Part shown: positions 32,845 to 41,770 of the stretch, one piece after another
Layout of the letters: each line of letters opens with the position of its first letter
Numbering within the stretch: position 1 is the stretch's first letter
DNA from: Bacteroidales bacterium M2
Lineage (GTDB): Bacteria > Bacteroidota > Bacteroidia > Bacteroidales > Muribaculaceae
Assembly (NCBI GenBank): GCA_001689415.1
Contig: LUJM01000073.1
Span: forward strand, 36,468 to 100,467
Reading direction: 5' to 3'
DNA: 64,000 nucleotides
Program-made: the position numbers and the translations under genes
The notes under the pieces: model-generated
What the model saw: the letters and a program-made list of their open reading frames with translations, nothing else
The model's database searches: none
Told to the model about the DNA's origin: nothing

Positions 32845-34371
32845 TTAGTTGTTAAGATTTAGTATTTCGAGTATTTGGTCGACTATGCGCCTGTCGTTGG
32901 CGAGGCGCGGTATCTTGTGTTGGCCGCCGAGTTTGCCGTTCGAGGCAAGCCAGCGGTTGAATGTGCCGGGCGGTACATCGGTGATTTCGAGGCGGGCGAG
33001 GAAGATGTCGCCGCTGCGTTTTGCCTGATAATCAGAGTTGACGTTCTGCAGTTCTTTGTCGAGAATCTCGGCAAAAGCATTGCTGCCGCATGACGGTGGC
33101 GTGGCCCATTCGATAAGCCACTGGTGATGCCCCTTGTCGCGGCCCGATGTGTATACCGGTGCTGCGGTGTAATCGGCCACCTTTGCCCCGGTCGTTTCGC
33201 ATGCTTTTGTAATAGCCGCGTCGGCATTCCAAACCATCAGTTCTTCACCGAAGGCATTGATAAAGCAGCTCGTACGCCCGGCAATGCTTATGCGCAGAGG
33301 CTCGGTGCTTTCGATTCTCACGGTGTCGCCGGGCAAGTATCGCCACAGACCGTTGCATGCACTGATTATCAAGGCATAGGTCTTGCCCTGCTCAACCTTC
33401 CATGCCGGTACGATGTCGCTGCCGTCGAGTTCGCGGAATTCATAGAATACCCCGTGGTCGAGCAGCAGGAGCATACCGTTGGAGCCGTCTGCAGTATCTT
33501 GTACGGCGAAAAAGCCTTCCGAGGCATTGTAGTTTTCGATATACCTCATCTTTGCCGGGTCGGTGATAGCGCGGTATTGCTCGCGATAAGGCCCGAATGC
33601 TATGCCGCCGTGGAAGAAGACTTCGAGCCCGGGCCACACATCGTGGATTGTGCTCGCCCCGGCTTCGGCGATAACTCCGCGCAGTACCGTGAGAAACCAC
33701 GACGGTACGCCCGAGATGTTGGTAATATTCTGATTTATCGAGGCGTTGATAAGCGCCGGCAGTTTCTCGCGCCAATTGCTCATCAATGCCGTGCGTTTGT
33801 CGGGCACGCGGTATAAGTTGGCCACCGGGTTTATGGCGTCGATTAGGTTTGCCGACAGGTCGCCTACGTTTACGCCTTTTGGAAGAGATACTATTTCGTT
33901 AGCAAAACTGCCGCCGAGGATAAATCCTTTACCCGAAAACAAACGGCTGTCGGGGTAGAGACTAAGATACGAAGCCACAGCCTCGGCAGCACCGTGGTAG
34001 TGGTTTTGGCGAAGACTGTCGTCGGTTACCGGGATGTATTTACTCTTGCCGCCCGATGTGCCCGACGATTGGGCGAAGCGGCGGCATACGCCGGGCCATA
34101 GTATGTCGCGTTCGCCGAATACCATGCGCTCGGCTTCGCTGCGTATGTCTTCGTATTCAATAACCGGCACACGGCGGGCAAAGTCTTCGTAGCACGAAAA
34201 ATGAGCGAAACCGTATTTGGCACCGTAGCGTGTTTTTGCTCCCTTGTCGAGTAGCGCTGCCAAAAGCCTGCGTTGAGTGGATTCGGCCCCCGACGGCACA
34301 GCCCAACGCGCACGACTCGTGTGTGTGTGGCGGAAGAATAGCCGGGCGATAGGGGTAAAATCGATACTCAC
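32845..34371 (-). CDS. GH3 auxin-responsive promoter family acyl-adenylate enzyme
   Basis: Member of the ANL-like GH3 family, which in plants conjugates amino acids to acyl hormones; bacterial substrates are unknown. The 508-aa protein shows the ATP-binding motifs QSSGTSGGKSKYIPVT (about 97-112), FFHGGIAFGPYREQY and YNASEGFFA, and the hinge region LWRYLPGDTVRI. It overlaps xseB by 4 bp. Bacteroidetes genomes commonly hold one to several such genes, often near xseB or cell-envelope genes. Complete and likely active. Confidence 0.92.
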   Translation of the reverse strand: MSIDFTPIARLFFRHTHTSRARWAVPSGAESTQRRLLAALLDKGAKTRYGAKYGFAHFSCYEDFARRVPVIEYEDIRSEAERMVFGERDILWPGVCRRFAQSSGTSGGKSKYIPVTDDSLRQNHYHGAAEAVASYLSLYPDSRLFSGKGFILGGSFANEIVSLPKGVNVGDLSANLIDAINPVANLYRVPDKRTALMSNWREKLPALINASINQNITNISGVPSWFLTVLRGVIAEAGASTIHDVWPGLEVFFHGGIAFGPYREQYRAITDPAKMRYIENYNASEGFFAVQDTADGSNGMLLLLDHGVFYEFRELDGSDIVPAWKVEQGKTYALIISACNGLWRYLPGDTVRIESTEPLRISIAGRTSCFINAFGEELMVWNADAAITKACETTGAKVADYTAAPVYTSGRDKGHHQWLIEWATPPSCGSNAFAEILDKELQNVNSDYQAKRSGDIFLARLEITDVPPGTFNRWLASNGKLGGQHKIPRLANDRRIVDQILEILNLNN

Positions 34372-34583
34372 AGGTCTTCGTTGTTTATAGATTCAAGTAC
34401 CTTGGCGAGTTCGTCTTCGGTGCGGGTGAGTCGGCTGCGGCATAGGGCAAGCAGCGTTGCCGCACGGCGTGTGCGTTCGGCAAGGGTGTCTACATCACAT
34501 TGCTCCGAGCGCAGTGTGGCAAGTATGCCCTCGAGTTCGGAGAGTGCGTCGGTATAGCTTATATTTTGTTCGGATTCTTCCAT
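34368..34583 (-). CDS. xseB: Exodeoxyribonuclease VII small subunit
   Basis: Small helical subunit, 71 aa, of ExoVII, which degrades single-stranded DNA. The sequence SYTDALSELEGILATLRSEQCD followed by VDTLAERTRRAATLLALCRSRL (given in parts) is the typical two-helix pattern. The large subunit gene xseA, often next to it, is not in the window. It is the first gene of an operon with the GH3, phosphatase and YfhO genes and is preceded by a leader with a strong hairpin. Confidence 0.87.
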   Translation of the reverse strand: MEESEQNISYTDALSELEGILATLRSEQCDVDTLAERTRRAATLLALCRSRLTRTEDELAKVLESINNEDL

Positions 34584-34601
34584 GCTTTATGTTTGATTCG
34601 G

Positions 34602-34639
34602 TTGCCGTCGATGCCGTTGACAAACAGCATCGACGGCAA
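34602..34639 (-). promoter_or_regulatory. 13-bp perfect hairpin in the xseB leader
   Basis: Bases 34602-34614 and 34627-34639 are exact reverse complements with a 12-nt loop. It lies between the xseB ATG (34583) and a minus-strand -7 box at 34678-34685 (TACTTTTG), so it should be transcribed as a 5' UTR stem. No T-run follows, so it is not an ordinary terminator. Confidence 0.6.
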
Positions 34640-34677
34640 ATGCTCTATCGTAGATAGAAACTATGATGTTTAATTTG

Positions 34678-34685
34678 CAAAAGTA
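34678..34685 (-). promoter_or_regulatory. -7 box of the xseB operon
   Basis: Minus-strand TACTTTTG fits TAnnTTTG, with the transcript start expected near 34671 and an 85-90-nt leader before xseB. It is back to back with the glycosyltransferase promoter. Confidence 0.5.
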
Positions 34686-34730
34686 ACAATTTATGGCCAA
34701 CAAATTTTTTGAAGTTAGTTAAAAATAGTT

Positions 34731-34738
34731 TATCTTTG
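34731..34738 (+). promoter_or_regulatory. -7 box of the glycosyltransferase gene
   Basis: TATCTTTG with a TTTG box about 20 bp upstream. The ATG at 34747 is only 9 bp downstream, giving a nearly leaderless transcript. Confidence 0.6.
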
Positions 34739-34746
34739 TGGCAATT

Positions 34747-35718
34747 ATGATAGAAAATATCTCAAATCTACGTCCGGTACCGGTGTTGGCGATAGTTATT
34801 CCATGCTACAACGAGCAGGAAGCTTTGCCTATCTCTCTTCCCGTGCTTCTGGGCTTGCTTGATGAAATGACCGCGTCGGAGCTTATAAGCCCGCAGAGCT
34901 ATATCTTGTGCAGCAACGATGGCAGCAAGGATAAGACATGGCAGCTTCTGCATCAGTATCATCAGACCGACAAGCGTGTACGTGCCATTTCGCTCGCCCA
35001 CAACCGCGGACATCAGTATGCTTTGCTGGCCGGTTTGGCCGAGGTTACAGGCAATTGCGATGCTGCGGTGAGTATCGATGCCGACCTGCAGGACGACCCC
35101 AAAGCGATTGTCGAAATGGTGCGTCTGTACCGCGCCGGTAGCGATGTCGTATACGGCGTGAGGTCGAGCCGCGCCACCGATACTTTCTTCAAGCGCACAA
35201 CGGCGCACGCATTCTATAAATTTCAGCAGGTTATGGGGCTTGAGACTGTATATGACCATGCCGATTACCGCCTGATGAGCAACTTCGCCCTCGAACTTCT
35301 GGGGCAGTACAAGGAAAGCAATATCTTCTTGCGCGGAATCGTGCCGCAGATAGGGCTTGAAACATCGGTTGTTACCTACGAGCGTGCTGCCCGTGTGGCC
35401 GGTGAATCGAAATACCCTCTGAGCAAGATGCTGGCGCTGTCGATCGACGGAATAACCTCTTTCTCCGCAAAGCCTATGCGCTGGATATTCTTTACAGGGC
35501 TTGTTTCGTTTATCCTCACGCTTTTAGTGTCGGTATACGTGTTGGTATCGTACTTCTGTTCCGACTTCATAAATCCGGGCTGGGCTTCGCTGATGCTGTC
35601 GGTGTGGGGTCTGGGTAGTTTGATACTTATATCGATAGGCATCGCCGGAGAGTATATAGGTAAAATTTTCGTCGAGGTCAAAGCAAGGCCGAGATATGCT
35701 GTAAAAGAAAGATTATGA
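34747..35718 (+). CDS. Family 2 glycosyltransferase, GtrB/DPM1-like
   Basis: Transfers a sugar from a nucleotide donor, probably to undecaprenyl phosphate, at the inner membrane; 323 aa. The GT-A core has LAIVIPCYNEQEALP, the nucleotide site CSNDGSKDKTW, the DxD region SIDADLQDDPKAI and VYGVRSSR. Two C-terminal helices (about 250-275 and 283-308) match the GtrB/ArnC type. The ATG at 34747 is preferred over a GTG nine bases earlier that lies in the promoter box. It is coupled by 4 bp to a PAS protein gene. Confidence 0.92.
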   Translation: MIENISNLRPVPVLAIVIPCYNEQEALPISLPVLLGLLDEMTASELISPQSYILCSNDGSKDKTWQLLHQYHQTDKRVRAISLAHNRGHQYALLAGLAEVTGNCDAAVSIDADLQDDPKAIVEMVRLYRAGSDVVYGVRSSRATDTFFKRTTAHAFYKFQQVMGLETVYDHADYRLMSNFALELLGQYKESNIFLRGIVPQIGLETSVVTYERAARVAGESKYPLSKMLALSIDGITSFSAKPMRWIFFTGLVSFILTLLVSVYVLVSYFCSDFINPGWASLMLSVWGLGSLILISIGIAGEYIGKIFVEVKARPRYAVKERL

Positions 35719-36059
35719 ACAAATTCGACTGGGCTGAAGAGATGAACTGCGCCGTCACCGTGTGCGACAACGACGGCGTGATAGTATATCAGAACAAACC
35801 GGCACGAGAGCTCTACGCTTCTCACGGCAACCTCGTTGGCAAGAACCTGATTCCGTGCCACAATGAGCGCTCGCAGGACATAATACGCCATATGCTCGAC
35901 ACCGGGGAGAGCAATTCCTATACGATTGAGAAAAAAGGTGTTCACAAGATGATATACCAGACTCCATGGCGCCGCGACGGTAAAATCGCCGGTCTGGTAG
36001 AAATATCAATGATTATCCCCGACACCCTACCGCACTACATAAGAGACATGAAGGGGTAG
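35715..36059 (+). CDS. Single PAS-domain protein
   Basis: A 114-aa protein that is essentially one PAS domain: EEMNCAVTVCDNDGVIVYQN at the start, GKNLIPCHNERSQDIIR in the middle and a C-terminal sheet ending GLVEISMIIP. No output domain, helix-turn-helix or kinase is attached. It could bind a small ligand or cofactor and act on a partner in trans. The start overlaps the stop of the glycosyltransferase gene (ATGA), so the two are co-translated. It ends 2 bp before the convergent GH2 stop. Confidence 0.85.
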   Translation: MNKFDWAEEMNCAVTVCDNDGVIVYQNKPARELYASHGNLVGKNLIPCHNERSQDIIRHMLDTGESNSYTIEKKGVHKMIYQTPWRRDGKIAGLVEISMIIPDTLPHYIRDMKG

Positions 36060-36061
36060 CA

Positions 36062-38800
36062 TTACGGCCTGTCCGCTTCTTTCGGTTCGGAGAAATCGAA
36101 TATCAGGCTGATGCGGAAACCATCGTCTCCAGGCTTGAGCCTTATGTTGTCGGGTTGTGCCGACGGCCCTAATTGCTCGAGGGGTTTGTAGCTCCGCATT
36201 GGAGGTATTGATAGTAGGAAAGATATGTCACCCTTGGGGAATGGGAGCATCGATGACTCCTGACGGCGCGTAGGCTCTACGCCGGCCCCCATTTCTCCGG
36301 GAGTCCGGTCGATGGCTTCGGCCGGGGTGTAGAGACGTACATATAGCCCTTCGGTGAGCGAAGTAACTTTGAAATCAGGGAATTGCATCCACCTTACATT
36401 TGAGTGATAACCTTTGAACTCCGGATAAGTGGGTGGGTCTATAGAGTTGTACTGTCCCGTTACTGTATTGTTATATTCTTTTGTCCAGACACCGAACTGA
36501 GTGCCTTTAAGCCTGTTGCGCCACACTCGGTAAGGCCCATTGCCCAGATAAGTAATGCCCGCGCCGGGGGTGGCAAAGATTTCTTCAGGGTATTCAAACG
36601 ACAAACCGATTTGCCACTTGCCTTCGGGTGTGATGAAATCGCGCAGCCCATGCCCCCGGAAATCATTGAGAAGTACGGCATCCATGTGCAGGAGGCCGTC
36701 GGGAGTCTGACGCCACTGTATGCTGTCGATACCTCCGCGATACCAAAATGTGTTTATTATTTCGCCGTCGGGCGTGCGGTTCGTCGTATGCCTGTAGCAC
36801 TCGGCAAGTATTCCGGTTGGCAGCGGGCCGCCTTTGAACTTGTATTCTTTGCCGTCGCGTTTTATGCTTGCTATCATTCCATTGTCGGTGAAAGTCACAT
36901 CAGTTATGCTACCCGGGGTGGGCTTTGTCTTTTCAGCCTGCTTTGAGGCACGGTTTATCGGCGTGCTCCACGAGCACACTTCGTCGCCGGTGCTGCGCTT
37001 GTATGCGGCAAGTTTAAAAATGTCGCCGTTGCGGAACTGTTGACTGACAGGAACTTTGGCAAAGGCTCTCTCTCCCGGGCCGATATCGGGCAGGGGTACA
37101 TTACCTCCCTCGATAGTGTCTCCCCCTTCGGTATAGACGGCATAGCGCATCGAATACTCGCCCAGACGAGAGAACAACGAACGGTTTTCTACAGCCACAC
37201 GCCCGTCAAACGAACCTGTCACGAAAAGCCTGTCGATATACACAGGACTCCATATTTCCCTGATAGTAAAATAACTCGCTTCGGGCTTGCGATAGGGGTC
37301 GAGAACGCCGTCAGGACCGTTTCCTCCGTCGCTGTCGAGTATCCAACCCATGTCGCTCCTACGCACAGCCTCGTCGATATAAGCCCATATAAAACCACCG
37401 GCAAAAAGCGGTGAACGTGTCCAATGCTCCCACATATCCTCGAGCGAGGCACCACCGCCACGGTCGTATTTGCTATGTAGAAACTCGGTTGGCATAAACA
37501 CGTTGTCGCCATTGTGGAGGCGATATGTACCTGTCTGATATGCAGGGTAGTGGTGTGTGTCGAGACCGTCGAAGTCGCACCACGGGTGTATTACTTTGCG
37601 GTGTTGAGGGTCATAGGTCGTAAAGAGGCTGTCGATAGTCGTGTTCCAACCATCTTCGTTGCCATTACTCCATAGGAACACGCACGGGTGGTTGACATCC
37701 CGATATACAAACTCGGGCAAGAGCTTGCGTGCGGTCGAATCATCGTAGGCTGTCTGCCACCCTGGAAATTCGTCGAGATATAGGAGTCCTATCGAATCGC
37801 ATACTTTGAGAAAATGTTTGTCGCTCGGATAATGGCAGCGAACGGCGTTCATGTTCATACCCTTGATAATCTTGGCATCTGTTACGCTAAGTGCCCTGTT
37901 TGTCGTACGCCCGGTTTCGGGGTGGAAACAATGCCGATTAGTACCCTTTACAACAAGCTTTGTGCCGTTGAGGTATATGCCGTCGTGAGGGCGGAATTCC
38001 AAGGTGCGGAAACCGACTTTGTGGGTGAGGCTATGTGTGCCGTCTTTTTGCGTGAAAGTGGCCGTATATAGATTGGGGTGCTCGGGGTCCCAAGGGCTGA
38101 CATTGCCGCAGCGAAAACATCCTGCCACGCTGTCGTATGGTATGTCTCTGCCGTCGAGGGTGAGGGTAAGCCCCTGTTGGTTAACATATAAGTCGCCGTT
38201 CATACGTGCATCTATGGCCAGGTTTTCAATATGGTGTTGAGGTAGGGCCTCGATGTAGACCGGGCGGTAGATGCCGCCAAAAAGCCACCAATCGGCTCGG
38301 CGCTCGGCTGAATTGACACTGGCGTTAGACGACTCTTTGCTTACTGTTACTTCGAGGGTGTGCTTCTTGCCGGGTGTGACAAATTCAGTTATATCGTAGG
38401 AAAACTCGGTAAAGCCTCCTTGGTGTATGTCGCCCACTTGTCGTTGGTTGATACACACTTTGGTATCGGTCATTGAGCCTTCGAATGTCAATCGTATCTT
38501 TTTCCCGGCCCACGATGCCGGTACGGTGAATCGAGTGCGATATATACCCACTTCATCGCTGGGTTTAAGCCCGGCGGTAGTATAGAAACGGCCATATGTG
38601 TAGTTGCCGAAGCCTTGTAGCTCCCAACACGACGGTACGGCAATCTTGGTCCATTTGCCCGAGTTGCGGCCCCCCGAACATTTAAAATCCCATTGGCGTG
38701 TATCATTGCTGCCGGTTCCGGAGAGATAAATACGAGATGTGGCCGCACTCATAAATAGGCTGCATATTGTGGCTATAAAAAAGAAAAATAGGCGAATCAT
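36062..38800 (-). CDS. Glycoside hydrolase family 2, probable beta-galactosidase
   Basis: Exported glycosidase, 912 aa, signal peptide at residues 1-18. Domain order: GH2 sugar-binding domain (RFTVPASWAGKKIRLTFEG), Ig-like domain, TIM barrel from about residue 265 (VVKGTNRHCFHPETGR, acid/base Glu in FLWSNGNEDGW), a likely nucleophile Glu in MPTEFLHSKYD, then C-terminal beta domains. Related enzymes release terminal galactose from host or plant glycans in the periplasm. Its own minus-strand promoter box (TAATTTTG at 38835-38842) lies 35 bp upstream. No SusC/D genes accompany it. Confidence 0.93.
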   Translation of the reverse strand: MIRLFFFFIATICSLFMSAATSRIYLSGTGSNDTRQWDFKCSGGRNSGKWTKIAVPSCWELQGFGNYTYGRFYTTAGLKPSDEVGIYRTRFTVPASWAGKKIRLTFEGSMTDTKVCINQRQVGDIHQGGFTEFSYDITEFVTPGKKHTLEVTVSKESSNASVNSAERRADWWLFGGIYRPVYIEALPQHHIENLAIDARMNGDLYVNQQGLTLTLDGRDIPYDSVAGCFRCGNVSPWDPEHPNLYTATFTQKDGTHSLTHKVGFRTLEFRPHDGIYLNGTKLVVKGTNRHCFHPETGRTTNRALSVTDAKIIKGMNMNAVRCHYPSDKHFLKVCDSIGLLYLDEFPGWQTAYDDSTARKLLPEFVYRDVNHPCVFLWSNGNEDGWNTTIDSLFTTYDPQHRKVIHPWCDFDGLDTHHYPAYQTGTYRLHNGDNVFMPTEFLHSKYDRGGGASLEDMWEHWTRSPLFAGGFIWAYIDEAVRRSDMGWILDSDGGNGPDGVLDPYRKPEASYFTIREIWSPVYIDRLFVTGSFDGRVAVENRSLFSRLGEYSMRYAVYTEGGDTIEGGNVPLPDIGPGERAFAKVPVSQQFRNGDIFKLAAYKRSTGDEVCSWSTPINRASKQAEKTKPTPGSITDVTFTDNGMIASIKRDGKEYKFKGGPLPTGILAECYRHTTNRTPDGEIINTFWYRGGIDSIQWRQTPDGLLHMDAVLLNDFRGHGLRDFITPEGKWQIGLSFEYPEEIFATPGAGITYLGNGPYRVWRNRLKGTQFGVWTKEYNNTVTGQYNSIDPPTYPEFKGYHSNVRWMQFPDFKVTSLTEGLYVRLYTPAEAIDRTPGEMGAGVEPTRRQESSMLPFPKGDISFLLSIPPMRSYKPLEQLGPSAQPDNIRLKPGDDGFRISLIFDFSEPKEADRP

Positions 38801-38834
38801 ATCGGTCTTTTGTGGTATTCGGTGCTAAGAAAAG

Positions 38835-38842
38835 CAAAATTA
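38835..38842 (-). promoter_or_regulatory. -7 box of the GH2 gene
   Basis: Minus-strand TAATTTTG fits TAnnTTTG and sits 35 bp before the GH2 start in the 234-bp divergent intergenic region shared with the SulP gene. Confidence 0.5.
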
Positions 38843-38954
38843 CATAAAAAGTAAGTAATATACAAAATTGCGAAGTAAATCACGTGAGCTATTTCAAGCG
38901 ATAGTTGTTAAAGACTTGTTTTAAACATTTTTTTGCAGTTTCGCGGAAAATTGC

Positions 38955-38997
38955 TAATTTTGCAAAAAAAATTGAGGCGCATCTCTATCGTGCGCCT
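38955..38997 (+). promoter_or_regulatory. Promoter and leader hairpin of the SulP transporter gene
   Basis: TAATTTTG at 38955-38962 with a TTTG-like box about 20 bp upstream. Directly after the expected start, AGGCGCA (38975-38981) and TGCGCCT (38991-38997) form a 7-bp stem followed by TGTTTTAA, 37 bp before the ATG. It resembles a weak attenuator or an mRNA-stabilising 5' stem. Confidence 0.5.
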
Positions 38998-39034
38998 GTT
39001 TTAATTTATTTAATAGGTACAAATTCAATCACTT

Positions 39035-40786
39035 ATGTCAATGAGTCCGGTAATGGGCAGTGAAATTGCCGGTCGTGCAGTCCGCAAGGCCGTGGATTTC
39101 CACCCAAAACTCTTTCATTCACTCCGTCACTATACCGTGTCAAGGCTCAAAGCCGATATTATAGCCGGTATTGTTGTTGGTATTGTCGCTCTTCCTCTCG
39201 CTATAGCATTCGGTATTGCTTCCGGTGTAAGCCCTACAATCGGTCTGGTTACTGCCATAATCGGTGGTTTCATGGTGTCGTTCTTTGGCGGCAACTCGGT
39301 TCAGATTGGCGGCCCTACCGGTGCCTTTATCATAATCGTATACAATATTATAGGTCAGTTCGGCCTCCACGGGCTTGCCGTTGCCACATTTATGGCCGGT
39401 GTCATACTCGTGTTGCTCGGACTTTTCCGCCTCGGTACGGTTATCAAATTCATCCCTTATCCTATCGTGGTAGGCTTTACCGCCGGTATCGCGCTTACAA
39501 TTTTCTCTACCCAGGTCAACGACTTCCTTGGTTTGGGCCTGCGCGACATCCCCGGACAGTTCATTCCTAAATGGGGTCTCTATCTGCGTTCGTTGGCAAA
39601 TATCGACTTATGCACTCTCGTTACAGCCCTGGTGTCGCTGTTTATAATCGTCCTTACACCGCGCATTTCCAAGCGACTTCCCGGTGCGCTGATTGCGATT
39701 ATCGTCGTTACTACGGCTGCATATATACTGTCGAGGACCTTCGGCTGGTATCATGTCGAAACTATCGGCGACCGCTTCGGCACTATGGCTACGGATATTC
39801 CTACACCCCATGGCTTTACACTCAATATGGCAACTATCAATATGTTGCTTCCCTCGGCATTTACAATTGCTGTGCTGGGTGCTATCGAGAGCCTGCTGTC
39901 GGCTACAGTGGCCGACGGTGTTACCGGTTCGCGCACCAACAGCAACACCGAGCTGATAGGTCAGGGTATTGCCAATATCACAGTGCCATTCTTCGGCGGT
40001 ATACCCGTTACCGGCGCAATTGCACGTACGATGACCAATATCACCAATGGCGGACGTACGCCTGTGGCCGGTATCGTCCATGCCCTCGTATTGCTGCTGA
40101 TTTTCCTTTTCGCCATGCCGCTGATCAACTTCGTGCCCATGGCTACACTCGCAGCAGTCCTTATGGTAGTGGCCTACAATATGAGCGGCTGGCGAACAGT
40201 AGTGTCTGTGTGCAAGTCGCCTAAGAGCGATATCTCGGTGCTCCTTGTCACATTCATTCTCACAGTTATATTCGACCTCACTATCGCTATCGAAATCGGT
40301 CTGCTGCTGGCTGTGGTATTGTTCCTGCGCCGTGTTACCGAGAATACCGAAATCAAAGTATACTCCGAGCAGCTCGACGTTGCCGAGGGTACCGACCTGG
40401 GCCACCACGAAATGCTCGATGTAGCCCCCGGTGTGAGCGTATACGAAATCGACGGCCCGTTCTTCTTCGGCGTGGCTACCAAATTCGACGAAATGATGCG
40501 CTCGGCACTTGCCGATAAACCGTCGGTACGAATCATTCGTATGCGTAAGGTGTCGTTTATCGACGCTACAGGCCTCCACAACCTCGAAGTACTCATCCGC
40601 TCGTCGAAAAAAGAAGGCATCAGCGTGGTGCTCTCCGGTGTTAAAGAAAATGTGAAGGCATCGCTCGAACATGCCGGTATCGACACCCTCATCGGCGCCG
40701 ATAATATATGCTCCGATATCACCAAGGCTGTGCGAATGGCCAACCTCATTGCCGCCGATGCCCGCCGCAAGGCTGCTAAGTGTTGA
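39035..40786 (+). CDS. SulP family inorganic anion transporter with STAS domain
   Basis: Inner-membrane anion transporter, 583 aa. About 10-12 helices between residues 45 and 430 include the SulP signature region ADIIAGIVVGIVALPLAIAF and GGNSVQIGGPTGAFIIIV. A cytoplasmic STAS domain occupies about 455-565 with IDATGLHNLE at the regulatory loop. Members carry sulfate, bicarbonate or other anions; specificity is not readable. The protein is full length and the gene is monocistronic, bounded by its own promoter and a strong terminator. Confidence 0.95.
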   Translation: MSMSPVMGSEIAGRAVRKAVDFHPKLFHSLRHYTVSRLKADIIAGIVVGIVALPLAIAFGIASGVSPTIGLVTAIIGGFMVSFFGGNSVQIGGPTGAFIIIVYNIIGQFGLHGLAVATFMAGVILVLLGLFRLGTVIKFIPYPIVVGFTAGIALTIFSTQVNDFLGLGLRDIPGQFIPKWGLYLRSLANIDLCTLVTALVSLFIIVLTPRISKRLPGALIAIIVVTTAAYILSRTFGWYHVETIGDRFGTMATDIPTPHGFTLNMATINMLLPSAFTIAVLGAIESLLSATVADGVTGSRTNSNTELIGQGIANITVPFFGGIPVTGAIARTMTNITNGGRTPVAGIVHALVLLLIFLFAMPLINFVPMATLAAVLMVVAYNMSGWRTVVSVCKSPKSDISVLLVTFILTVIFDLTIAIEIGLLLAVVLFLRRVTENTEIKVYSEQLDVAEGTDLGHHEMLDVAPGVSVYEIDGPFFFGVATKFDEMMRSALADKPSVRIIRMRKVSFIDATGLHNLEVLIRSSKKEGISVVLSGVKENVKASLEHAGIDTLIGADNICSDITKAVRMANLIAADARRKAAKC

Positions 40787-40829
40787 GTGTTGACTCTGTG
40801 CAACTTTAGTTAATAATTAAAAAATTAGA

Positions 40830-40870
40830 GCAAAAGGGACATGCAAAATTGCCCCTTTTGCTTTTTTTTT
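40830..40870 (+). terminator. Terminator after the SulP gene
   Basis: GCAAAAGGG (40830-40838) pairs with CCCTTTTGC (40853-40861) and is followed by nine T residues. The bamD promoter begins immediately after it. Confidence 0.88.
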
Positions 40871-40871
40871 G

Positions 40872-40879
40872 TACCTTTG
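40872..40879 (+). promoter_or_regulatory. -7 box of bamD-rpoZ
   Basis: TACCTTTG, 12 bp before the preferred bamD ATG and directly after the T-tract of the preceding terminator. Confidence 0.6.
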
Positions 40880-40890
40880 CCTTTCAGAAC

Positions 40891-41706
40891 ATGTCAACTA
40901 TGCATTTACGTCAATATATCATATTACTTGTTGCAGCGTTAATGCTCTGTAGCTGTGGTGAATACCAGCGTGTATACAAGAGCGACGACGTCAATTACAA
41001 GTTCGATTACGCCAAACGCGCATTCGAGCAGAAAAAATACGTACAGGCTGCAACTCTTCTCAAAGACTGTATTTCAGTTTTTAAGGGTTCTGATAAGGCC
41101 GAGGAATCTCTCTACCTGCTCGCTATGAGCCACTACGAGAACAAAGACTATGCCACTTCGGGTGTATATTTCAAGAGCTACTATACCCGCTATCCCAAGG
41201 GCAAATACACCGAAGCTGCCCGCTTCTTCTCGGGATACGGCTATTATCTCGATTCGCCCGACCCTCAGCTCGACCAGACCGGTACTCTCAAGGCTATCGA
41301 GGAGCTGCAGGCTTTTCTCGATTTCTTCCCCAGAAGTGAAAAAGTGTCGATTGCCCAGAACGCAATCTTCGAATTGCAGGACAAGCTGACTCTAAAGCAA
41401 CTGCAGAACGCTCAGCTATATTACAACCTTGGCAACTACATGGGCAATAACTACGAAAGTGCTATTATCGTTGCCAGAAACGCCGTCAAGGATTATCCTT
41501 ACTCGAAGTATAAAGAGGATCTTGAACTCCTCATCCTCAAATCACGCTATCAGGAAGCTGCAAATTCTATCGAGGAGCGTAAAGCCGACCGTTTCCGCGA
41601 CGTTGTCGACGAGTATTATTCGTTTATCAACAACTACCCCGACAGCCGCAACCGCGAGGAAGCCGAAAATATCCTCAAGATTGCTCAGCGATATGTCAAA
41701 GACTGA
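40891..41706 (+). CDS. bamD: Outer membrane assembly lipoprotein BamD
   Basis: Lipoprotein of the BAM complex that inserts beta-barrels into the outer membrane. From the ATG at 40891 the protein has 271 aa with a signal peptide and lipobox MLCSCGEY. Several TPR-like helix pairs follow (DYAKRAFEQKKYVQAATLLKD, EESLYLLAMSHYENKDYATS; parts quoted) as in YfiO/BamD. The longer frame starting at 40849 would begin inside the terminator and promoter and is rejected. It is followed after 64 bp by rpoZ, a usual Bacteroidetes pairing. Confidence 0.92.
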   Translation: MSTMHLRQYIILLVAALMLCSCGEYQRVYKSDDVNYKFDYAKRAFEQKKYVQAATLLKDCISVFKGSDKAEESLYLLAMSHYENKDYATSGVYFKSYYTRYPKGKYTEAARFFSGYGYYLDSPDPQLDQTGTLKAIEELQAFLDFFPRSEKVSIAQNAIFELQDKLTLKQLQNAQLYYNLGNYMGNNYESAIIVARNAVKDYPYSKYKEDLELLILKSRYQEAANSIEERKADRFRDVVDEYYSFINNYPDSRNREEAENILKIAQRYVKD

Positions 41707-41770
41707 TCGCCCTGCTGCCAAACTCTTCTCCTATCGTTAAATCGCTAAAAACAATTCGCCGAAATATAAG

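Noticed and set aside
39608..40672. 354-aa minus-strand frame opposite the SulP gene
   Set aside because: His/Cys/Glu-rich shadow frame without homology signals; SulP is unambiguous.
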